Source: CAZHSN01 sp964535125 (GTDB lineage Bacteria > Armatimonadota > HRBIN16). Taken from it: DNA of 22,212 nt. The DNA is taken from positions 1-22,212 of the forward strand of contig CAZHSN010000049.1 in NCBI GenBank assembly GCA_964535125.1. Reading direction: 5' to 3'. A program made the translations under genes and the position numbers. The notes below the pieces were generated by a model, which did not search any database, was not told the origin of the DNA, and worked only from the letters and a program-made list of their open reading frames with translations. Positions 6,070 through 13,401 of this stretch are shown piece after piece; position 1 is the first letter of the stretch, and every line of letters starts with the position of its first letter.

Positions 6070-9069
6070 TCATCGCTTCACCTGGTCCGCCAGCATGATC
6101 ACCCTGGTGTCAGGCAGCAGTCCCTGCGGCCCGTCTTTGCGCGCCTCTATCAGCCAGCCGCCGGACGGCTCGGTGTTATCCACGTGAAAGCGGACCCGTC
6201 CCGCGGCATCGGTCTTCCGATTGATGCTCCCCAACGTGACCAAAGCGCCGGCTACCGGCCGCCACTGTTCATTCACGCCGCGGATCCGAATACGTGACAC
6301 ATAGATGTCGCCACCGGACGCCACCAGTCGCAAATCCGCGCCACCGTTCATCTTGCCAGCCAGCAACGCCTGAGGCAGCCGAAACGTCGCGGTTTTCCAG
6401 ATGCCGCTGCTGCCCGTCAGTATCGAGGGACCAGGGCGATACTCCGGGGTTAACTTGGCGAACTCGAACGGTACCGCAGCCGGATCACTGGAGTTGTACT
6501 GCACCGTCAACGTACGGGAACCGCTGTCCAGCCAGGTCACCTGCATCTCCAGCGTCTGCTCACGCTGGCGCAACGCCGGGTCGGTCACCCGGTAATAGCC
6601 GTACCATGCTTTGTTATGTGTATCCGGAGCCAACCGCTGGGCACGACGGCCCGCAATCTGCAGGTGGTGGATGCGTCCGTCCACCACGGAAACTTGATGC
6701 ACACCGTCCGGTCGACCGGCTGAGATATCCAGCGTACGCCAGCGTTGCGGCGCACCCTCACCCGTCTGTCTCCAGACGCGCATGGTGACCGGTTGCCCTT
6801 TGGTGCTGTGCATCGGAGCCTCAAGACGCAAGGGAAAGACCGGCTGGCTGGTGATCACCAGCGCACCCAAGGCCGCAGTCGTGCCGTCGTCCGGGCAGTA
6901 TGCTTGAGACCGGTCGAAAGCGTTGAGATCCCCCATGCCAGGCAGTTTGACGGTCAACCCGCTGGAAGAGCGACGGATCGTCACCGGCTGACGCAACCCG
7001 CCGTTATACGCTGGGTACCACCAGGCCTCCAGCGCCGCGCGGGCCGGCAGCCACTCCTGCGAGATCTGCACGGTGAAGTCGGTCTTTACGTGGCGCAGAT
7101 CCATCAGCGGGATCACCAGAGCGGGGCTGCGCAGACTGGGTGACTCCTCAGGAGAGACCGCCAGCAGCCGCGCTTCAACCCCGGCGGGCGCCTGCAGCCC
7201 GTCGGTTCCATGAAACGCTCCATACCAGTACAAAGTTTTCAGCGCGTTGGTTACGGGTGTGATCCGCACCATCTTTCGGGCCAAGTCGGCGGCGACTCCG
7301 GTCTTCATCCGGCGTATATACATCCACTCCAGCCTGCGGAACCGGCGCGCCAGCGCCTCCGGTCCAGACCCGTCTGCAGCGCATGTATCCACCGTGCCGA
7401 ACTGCATCGGAAAGGTGTACTGGAACAGCTCCGGCATGCCCCACGCCAGCCAACTGTCGCCGCCGGAGTGTCCGAATGACAGATACCGATGCAGGAAGTC
7501 GCATGCGCCTTCGTACCACAGATAGCCGTCTTTGCCTGCGGCGGGATCAGGCCCACCCAATGCTCGCGCGCAGAGTTCCAGCATCCCCTGTACACCGGTT
7601 CCATCGTGGCGGTGGCCATGTGACGCGTCACTGCAGGGAGCAGACGGATACGCTCCCAGTTGGTCCCACTGCGCACCCGCAAAGCCGTAGTCATGCACAT
7701 ACTTTCGGGTCCACCAGATGATATGGTCTTGCCAGTCCTTCGCCTGCAGACACATCTGCGGAAAGCGCCCGTAGTAGTGCCATTCCACATACGTGAGTTC
7801 GCCGTTCAGACCGCGGGCCGCAGCGGACTGGTACCGATCCCAATCCGGCTGCAGCACGTCACTGGGTATTTGCCGCAGCCGGTTTCGAAACGGCTCTTCC
7901 TCCGCGTGCGGAACCTGCGGATAGTTCTCCCAGGCGTAGATAGGATTCAAGTACGGCGCGACCCGCCCCCCACGACGCCCAACCGTCCGTACGGCTTGAC
8001 GCACCTGCTGTTCATTACCCAGCACGGGATCCGGCCACCACATGGGATAATCATGGCCAAACAGTTCCTGGCCGGCCAACCCCACACAGGGCGTCCGTAG
8101 CGCCAGCGCACCGTCCCACATCAACCCGGGGATATCCGACCAATGCATATGCGGCTGCATGGTCGGTTGGGTCTCGCCCATGCTCCACAGCAACGCGCGC
8201 CAATGCCAAGCGCTCATCTCGCGCACCCACCGTGGCGGACGCCCATGCCGCATCCAACTCAACGCCCATTGGCGGTACCAGCGCGCGCCGTCACGCCAAT
8301 CGCCGCGGTGTACGCCCATGTACGCCGAGATCACCGCCTGCTCGCCAGGCCGTATACGCATATGCCGTCCCACTGCGAGCGTCAGCCGGTCTGTGGATTG
8401 AGCGGTCAGATAGCCGCCGACCAGATGCGGCTCCTCACCGGAGATGTACAATCCCCCATGCCGTTCGTCATACAGATCCATCCACATCATGCTGGCGCTG
8501 CCAGGATAGATCAACGTGGGGGGCGCCAGGTGCGGGCCGTAATGGAGTCCCTCAACCATTCCGCCAGCGGGCCGCTTCAGGTTGTTCAACGGATCCGGTA
8601 TGCGCTGGCCGTACCGGTTCGGACGCACCAGGTAGTCGTCCTGTGACTTCTGGCCTATCCGCACGCCCTCCAGGTACGGCAACTCCATGTGGATCAGATC
8701 GTCGCTTCCCGTGTTGCGAACGCTCAGGCTCCATCGCAGTCGTCCCTCCGCACGGGCGGGAGCCACCGTAAGATGCGCGGACACCCCATCTCCGGCGTAG
8801 AAAACCGAGACGGACGCGTTGTTCTGTGCAGCACGCACAGGATGCAACGGTTCCGGAACAGCCTGTCCGTCGCGGTGCCTGAACAGCCGGAACGGCGCCG
8901 CAACCGATCCGGAATAGCAGGATATCCCTGTGTCACGCCGGAGGATACGGGTCAGACGGCCATCCGAATCGAATTGGACTGCTGTCAGTCCGCTATGAAC
9001 TGATAACGGAACTGCAATCACCGGGGGACTGCAACAGATCACGGCCAGTAATGACAACAGGTGACGCAT
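6070..9069 (-). CDS. Exported DUF6259-type putative glycoside hydrolase with C-terminal beta-sandwich
   Basis: A 999-residue exported protein: residues 1-19 form a signal peptide cleaved near VIA/VPLS. Residues ~20-255 are a beta-rich N-terminal domain. Residues ~280-600 look like a TIM barrel of the DUF6259 kind, with APYLNPIYAWENYP (371-384) and GFAGAQWDQLG (462-472), where D469 is the likely catalytic nucleophile or polarising acid, and LWYEGACD (517-524), where E520 is a candidate acid/base. A beta-sandwich follows at about 829-930 with WKTATFRL and NGGADLRL, then a small Ig-like or carboxypeptidase-regulatory-like end (about 938-999, GALVTLGSINRKTDAAGRV). ATG 9069 directly abuts the TGA of the upstream propeller gene, with GGAGGG seven bases upstream, so translation is probably coupled. 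DUF6259 proteins are distant relatives of GH101-like barrels, but no activity is established from sequence, and substrate is unknown. Confidence 0.82.
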   Translation of the reverse strand: MRHLLSLLAVICCSPPVIAVPLSVHSGLTAVQFDSDGRLTRILRRDTGISCYSGSVAAPFRLFRHRDGQAVPEPLHPVRAAQNNASVSVFYAGDGVSAHLTVAPARAEGRLRWSLSVRNTGSDDLIHMELPYLEGVRIGQKSQDDYLVRPNRYGQRIPDPLNNLKRPAGGMVEGLHYGPHLAPPTLIYPGSASMMWMDLYDERHGGLYISGEEPHLVGGYLTAQSTDRLTLAVGRHMRIRPGEQAVISAYMGVHRGDWRDGARWYRQWALSWMRHGRPPRWVREMSAWHWRALLWSMGETQPTMQPHMHWSDIPGLMWDGALALRTPCVGLAGQELFGHDYPMWWPDPVLGNEQQVRQAVRTVGRRGGRVAPYLNPIYAWENYPQVPHAEEEPFRNRLRQIPSDVLQPDWDRYQSAAARGLNGELTYVEWHYYGRFPQMCLQAKDWQDHIIWWTRKYVHDYGFAGAQWDQLGAYPSAPCSDASHGHRHDGTGVQGMLELCARALGGPDPAAGKDGYLWYEGACDFLHRYLSFGHSGGDSWLAWGMPELFQYTFPMQFGTVDTCAADGSGPEALARRFRRLEWMYIRRMKTGVAADLARKMVRITPVTNALKTLYWYGAFHGTDGLQAPAGVEARLLAVSPEESPSLRSPALVIPLMDLRHVKTDFTVQISQEWLPARAALEAWWYPAYNGGLRQPVTIRRSSSGLTVKLPGMGDLNAFDRSQAYCPDDGTTAALGALVITSQPVFPLRLEAPMHSTKGQPVTMRVWRQTGEGAPQRWRTLDISAGRPDGVHQVSVVDGRIHHLQIAGRRAQRLAPDTHNKAWYGYYRVTDPALRQREQTLEMQVTWLDSGSRTLTVQYNSSDPAAVPFEFAKLTPEYRPGPSILTGSSGIWKTATFRLPQALLAGKMNGGADLRLVASGGDIYVSRIRIRGVNEQWRPVAGALVTLGSINRKTDAAGRVRFHVDNTEPSGGWLIEARKDGPQGLLPDTRVIMLADQVKR

Positions 9070-10098
9070 TCAGATGCCCTCCACAGGCCGGCTGGTCAGC
9101 AGTCCGATGCCCCGGCCGGAGTCACCTACGGCACAGTAATAGAGAAACCAACACTTTCGTGCGGAGTCATATACCAGCGACGTTTTGTGAGCGTACTGCC
9201 GGTCCAGCCCATTCGGGTGCCCGCCCGCAGCATACAGCGGTTCCGGCAATGCGGTCCAATGCAGCAGGTCCAACGAAAACGCAGCCATGATGTGCGCCCC
9301 GCTGCGACCGACGCCGAAGTACCACATCATCCAGTGGTCACCGTCACGGTACACTTTCGGATCGCTGCAAAACGCGGCGTCGTATCCGTTCGGCCGCAGG
9401 TTCAGCACCGGATTGTCCGGATACCGACGCCAGCGGCGCAGATCCGACGAAAAGGCCAAACCGGTCCGCTCCAATCCTCCCTCCGCCGCATTGTAGTAGT
9501 TGTAGAACCGTCTCCGATACTCCACCAGCCAGGGTTGATAGATGCAGTCCTTTTCCCAAACGGCGCAATCCGGGTCGAACACAGACAGTGTGGGACCATC
9601 TTGCGCCCGCCGCCAGACCAGACCGTCATCACTCTCTGCCAGCCCCTGATACCCGGGGCGCAGTTCATATCCGCCCTGACGCGGATAGGCGCCGTATAGA
9701 CTCCAGTAACATCCCTGCCGGCGCTTAAGGATACGAGGAGCCGCCATGTCATACCGGGTGTACAAATACGCTCCCAGCACGCATCCGCCGTGATCAAACG
9801 CCCCTTCGGGTCCATAGTCCATGGCCAGCCGTGGCTGAGTCCAATGCACCAGGTCATCACTGCGGGCGATAAATGACCGGTAGCCCCGCCCATCGAACCC
9901 GATGAAGCTCAGGTACCATGTACGATCCCCCGGCAGTTGAAACACCGTGGGACAGTCGGTCATCTGCAGATCAGGCGCTTCGGGAACGCCCGGATTCGGT
10001 GCGACCACATGCTGGGAATAGTAATGCCAGCCGCGATACGGCTCAGCCCATCGCTGACAGAGGGACAGATCCGGGCCCCGGTTCACCCTATCGCTCAT
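9070..10098 (-). CDS. Five-bladed beta-propeller glycosidase-like protein (GH43/GH32/GH130 fold)
   Basis: A 342-residue protein made of repeated propeller blades: MTDCPTVFQLPGDRTWYLSF (46-65), ARSDDLVHW (78-86), LAESDDGLVWRR (153-164), CIYQPWLVEYRRRFYNYYNA (185-204), FCSDPKVYRDGDHWMMWYFG (243-262) and SLDLLHW. The pattern 'blade Asp-Pro/Asp-Cys-Pro plus DxxxW' is typical of GH43/GH32/GH62/GH68/GH130 propellers. D48 and D246 are candidate catalytic acids, but I cannot assign a family. No signal peptide. ATG 10098 has GGAGG six bases upstream and overlaps the last 11 bases of the upstream gene (ATGAGCGATAG), so translation is coupled; a longer frame start at 10140 lies inside that gene and is unlikely. 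It is probably a cytoplasmic glycosidase or phosphorylase that acts on imported oligosaccharides. Confidence 0.83.
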   Translation of the reverse strand: MSDRVNRGPDLSLCQRWAEPYRGWHYYSQHVVAPNPGVPEAPDLQMTDCPTVFQLPGDRTWYLSFIGFDGRGYRSFIARSDDLVHWTQPRLAMDYGPEGAFDHGGCVLGAYLYTRYDMAAPRILKRRQGCYWSLYGAYPRQGGYELRPGYQGLAESDDGLVWRRAQDGPTLSVFDPDCAVWEKDCIYQPWLVEYRRRFYNYYNAAEGGLERTGLAFSSDLRRWRRYPDNPVLNLRPNGYDAAFCSDPKVYRDGDHWMMWYFGVGRSGAHIMAAFSLDLLHWTALPEPLYAAGGHPNGLDRQYAHKTSLVYDSARKCWFLYYCAVGDSGRGIGLLTSRPVEGI

Positions 10099-13000
10099 CA
10101 GACGCCTCCACTTCCACGGCGACCGGCTCACAAGCGACACCTTCGCTGTCGTCCGGCCCTAAAGTCGATAACCGGTAGTACCATCTGCCCACACGGGGTT
10201 GGCCGCCTAAGTCGGCTGCCATGTCGCGGAACGCAGTCACCGACGCCGGCAGACGCGTCAGATGCCTCTGCGGGCCAGGCTCCCCATCCGGTTGGTTCGA
10301 CCGGTAGAGTCGGTAGCCGACGGCGCCGGGAACCGCATCCCATCGCAGCGTGCCGTCCTCGGCAACCGTCACGCGTGGCGTCGGCAGCCGCACGAGCGCC
10401 GGCGCCTGTTCCACGGTGAGACCGTACCAGCCGGCACTTGGCCAGACCGCACGGTTCGCCCCGTCGGACACGACCGCCCGATACAGCAGTGCGCCGGCTT
10501 GGACCGCATGAGCGGGTATTACGGCGTTGAACACCGCACGCACCCGGTGGATCACTGGCGCGCGCCCCACAGCGCCATCGGGTGAGCGCCACTCCACCCA
10601 TCCGGTCAGATGAGAGGGATCACGGTTATCCAGCAACCGCAGCGTTAGTTCAACCGGCCGCCCTTCGGGTGCGGTCTCAGGCTGGGAGACCATGACGATG
10701 TGCGGTGGAGTGCGGTCGGCTGATCCTGCCTGGCAGCGCACCGCCCAGGAGGGTTCGCTCAGCGCTCCCGATGCAGAGACACAACGCAACCGGTAGACGG
10801 CGCTCCCATGGAACCGGTCATGATACTCTGTGGTATCCGGGGGAAGCGGGTTTGTCGTGATCTGCCGGCCATTTCGGTAGACCAGCACTCCCGCCGCATC
10901 CGGTTCGCGGTTCATCCAGCGCAGCAGCGCCCCATCCCGCATCCCCACCGCTTCCCGGGCGTCCGGTGGTTGAACAGTCAGCGTTTGACGCAGCAAGGTA
11001 TCGCGGCCCATGACGTTCAGCTGGATGTAGCGGTTCTGCATGCTGACGACATTGCCCAGCGAGGAGATATCGTTCACACGCAGCACGAAATGCTGCACCC
11101 ACTCTGATGCAGCCGACGGCATCTGATCCCACGGTGTATCGTTGAAGGACTCGTTCAACGTAATGTGCGTCTGGGCTGCCGCCAGGCGATGACGCAGCCC
11201 CATCAGCCGCTGCCGGCTCAGCGGTCCGGGAGATCGGCGCAGTGCAATATCGATGCGTTTCAGCGCATCCGCCGCGCGCTGCCGTTCCGGTTCCACGGGG
11301 GTCGCGGCAGCGCGGAAGACCAACACCAGCGTATGCTTACCGTCCACCCCGGTAAGCGGCGCGGTGATGCTGGTCCACGTCTGCCATCCACCCGTGTTAG
11401 GTACTTGGCATTCGCCTATCTTCGGTCCGTCTGGAGTATCCAGATGGATCGAGATCAGACCACCACGGGTGTCCGAAGCCACGCGGACCTCGAACTGGTT
11501 CTGATGGGCAGACAAGACAGCCGGCTGCAGTTGGATCCACGATCCGTGCCGGATGAAGCCGACGCACTCGCCCCCTTCCGATGACGCGGCGTTCTGCACC
11601 TCATGCGCCTTCTCATGCCGTGAGGTCTCCCATGTGGGACCGTCCGGCAACAGGCGCAGTCTGGCGATGTTAAGCAGGAAGCCGGCTGTGTCACCCATGG
11701 CGCTTACATGGAACGGCGGAGTGCCCTGACACTCGGAAAACAGCGACGCCACCGGCTCGTTGCCGTCCATCAGTTCCGCGAGCGGCTCGAGGGCAACACC
11801 GTACCAGTCGCGCACGTACTCGCGATAGACATCGCGCGCCGACCGGTACCGGTCGGACGGATACCACGGCGCCCTGGACATATACATAAACCGGGGATCG
11901 ACGGCGTCGGCCAGTCGCCAGGTGAGACAGAGAAAACCCGTGGTGTTGCTTGACCGCTCGCGCCAGGTGCGCACCGTGTCATCCAATGGGAGTTTATAGG
12001 GATAGTAATACACCGAGCTGTCAAAGTCGCGCTCCAGCCAGGGGAACGCCCAATAGGCCCGGTTGCCAAACAGGCTTCCCGGTTGCGCCGCCGCGGAATA
12101 GGGAGCAATGGGGGCCGAGAGCACATCCTCTGGAAGCGACGCCACCACTTCGGGATTCAGCCCCCAACCGGATACCCCGATCTGTATACCCGGCGCCCGG
12201 GCCTTGATGATGCGGTAAAAACCGTTAAACACACGCCGCCAGCGCTGGAGCCCTTCCGGCCCGTGACCGATCATCTCAGACTGGAAACAGAGCAGATAGT
12301 CCAACGTGGGATAGTCACGAACCACCTGCATCGCCCGGGCTTCGATGATCTCGGGGTGATCTGCAGGCACTCCGTACTCGGGCATGATTAAGTCGATGTC
12401 CAGCCCCAGCGCCACACGGACGCCGCGCGCATGCGCATGCTCGATCACGCGTTGAAACAGGCTCACCCCTTTGTCGAACACCTGCTCATTGGTGAGGGAG
12501 GCCGTGTGCAACGCCGCTTCCGATCCCCAGTCGCAGTCACCGAACAACCGGTCTGCGCCAAACCGGTACTGGGCGATATCCCATCCGGGGCCAGCCCACT
12601 TGTGCCCGCTGCGCGCCGTGGCGAACCACACCCGTGAGGTGATGCCGTTCCACGTGAGGTTATGGAACATCTCGTTATGTCCCAGTTCGCCGTTGTAGTT
12701 GTGCACCACCAGCACGTTCAAACGCATCCGCGCCATACGGTCGATCACCGCGCGCCAGTCCTCCCACGAGTAGCTGGTAGCGGATTGCGGGAAGTTGGTC
12801 CAGGGCAGGAACCCGCGCGCATCCACTTGAGGCACATGCCGTTCGTTCAATGACGGGACCTGCCATCGGGCTCGACGGTCCGGCAGGATGTCGCCAGTGA
12901 GGGAGAAAGAGACTCCAAAGTGATCCTGCAGCAGGCTATATACCCCGTACAGACATCCGACCGGCGTGTTCGCACTGATGTACATCCGGCCAGGTCGCAC

Positions 13001-13315
13001 AGTGTGTAACACATAGCCCTGTGTCCCCAACCCGGCGTCGACAGTCAGTTCACCCGCATCGACTGCCTGAGCCACCCGGTCACTGCCTGCAGGGGAGCCC
13101 ACTATGAACGCGCCCTGTTCACGGGAGTCTGTCTCGGTGACCACCGGCAGATGCCGCCCGGTTCGCAACCAAAGATAACGCTGCAGCTCGGTCGCGGCAT
13201 ACCGTTCGATCGGGTCAGCGCGCACCCCACAGACAATAGTGTCCGCCGTCATAGCCGAGGTCATCAGGCATACGCCTCCGCATACCAGCGCTGTCCGGCG
13301 CCAACGAGATGTCAC
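10088..13315 (-). CDS. Exported alpha-glucuronidase/GH20-like glycoside hydrolase with CBM6-like and Ig/FnIII domains
   Basis: A 1075-residue exported protein. Residues 1-24 are a signal peptide (cleavage near MTA/DTI). Residues ~25-145 form the small alpha/beta domain that precedes GH20 and GH67 catalytic barrels (ERYAATELQRYLWLRTGRHLP; CLYGVYSLLQDHFGVSF). Residues ~160-520 are the TIM barrel, with VALGLDIDLIMPEYG (301-315), LLCFQSEMIGHGPEG (341-355, E347 a candidate acid) and VSGWGLNPEV (381-390). Residues ~566-668 match a CBM6-type carbohydrate-binding module (GECVGFIRHGSWIQL; TGGWQTWTSITAPL; HTLVLVFR). Three beta domains follow: FnIII-like (~778-862), Ig-like (~865-968) and FnIII-like (~975-1068). 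No good ribosome site lies within 10 nt of the ATG; AAGGGG is 15-20 nt upstream inside a hairpin. It is second in the operon, 86 bp after the mannosidase. Likely role: extracellular or periplasmic attack on a uronate- or amino-sugar-containing glycan. Confidence 0.82.
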   Translation of the reverse strand: MTSRWRRTALVCGGVCLMTSAMTADTIVCGVRADPIERYAATELQRYLWLRTGRHLPVVTETDSREQGAFIVGSPAGSDRVAQAVDAGELTVDAGLGTQGYVLHTVRPGRMYISANTPVGCLYGVYSLLQDHFGVSFSLTGDILPDRRARWQVPSLNERHVPQVDARGFLPWTNFPQSATSYSWEDWRAVIDRMARMRLNVLVVHNYNGELGHNEMFHNLTWNGITSRVWFATARSGHKWAGPGWDIAQYRFGADRLFGDCDWGSEAALHTASLTNEQVFDKGVSLFQRVIEHAHARGVRVALGLDIDLIMPEYGVPADHPEIIEARAMQVVRDYPTLDYLLCFQSEMIGHGPEGLQRWRRVFNGFYRIIKARAPGIQIGVSGWGLNPEVVASLPEDVLSAPIAPYSAAAQPGSLFGNRAYWAFPWLERDFDSSVYYYPYKLPLDDTVRTWRERSSNTTGFLCLTWRLADAVDPRFMYMSRAPWYPSDRYRSARDVYREYVRDWYGVALEPLAELMDGNEPVASLFSECQGTPPFHVSAMGDTAGFLLNIARLRLLPDGPTWETSRHEKAHEVQNAASSEGGECVGFIRHGSWIQLQPAVLSAHQNQFEVRVASDTRGGLISIHLDTPDGPKIGECQVPNTGGWQTWTSITAPLTGVDGKHTLVLVFRAAATPVEPERQRAADALKRIDIALRRSPGPLSRQRLMGLRHRLAAAQTHITLNESFNDTPWDQMPSAASEWVQHFVLRVNDISSLGNVVSMQNRYIQLNVMGRDTLLRQTLTVQPPDAREAVGMRDGALLRWMNREPDAAGVLVYRNGRQITTNPLPPDTTEYHDRFHGSAVYRLRCVSASGALSEPSWAVRCQAGSADRTPPHIVMVSQPETAPEGRPVELTLRLLDNRDPSHLTGWVEWRSPDGAVGRAPVIHRVRAVFNAVIPAHAVQAGALLYRAVVSDGANRAVWPSAGWYGLTVEQAPALVRLPTPRVTVAEDGTLRWDAVPGAVGYRLYRSNQPDGEPGPQRHLTRLPASVTAFRDMAADLGGQPRVGRWYYRLSTLGPDDSEGVACEPVAVEVEASDER

Positions 13316-13319
13316 TGTG

Positions 13320-13354
13320 ACATGCCCCTTTAGGATGTGTTTTCAGGGGCATGT
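13320..13354 (-). promoter_or_regulatory. Perfect 10-bp inverted repeat directly before the GH20-like start codon
   Basis: ACATGCCCCT (13320-13329) and AGGGGCATGT (13345-13354) are exact reverse complements separated by 15 bases. On the leftward transcript the hairpin ends five bases before the ATG at 13315, and the only purine-rich Shine-Dalgarno-like run, AAGGGG, is in the proximal stem arm. It could hide the ribosome site, act as an RNA processing point that uncouples expression of the mannosidase and the exported enzyme, or be an operator for a dimeric repressor. It has no U-tract, so it is unlikely to be an intrinsic terminator. Confidence 0.5.
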
Positions 13355-13401
13355 ACACCGTGTGAGGCTGTGATTCCTGCTGTTGCTGACGGGAAAAGGG
13401 G

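Noticed and set aside
10099..10140. Longer start for the propeller glycosidase
   Set aside because: It would extend 14 codons into the upstream gene, while ATG 10098 has a GGAGG at proper spacing and a typical short overlap.
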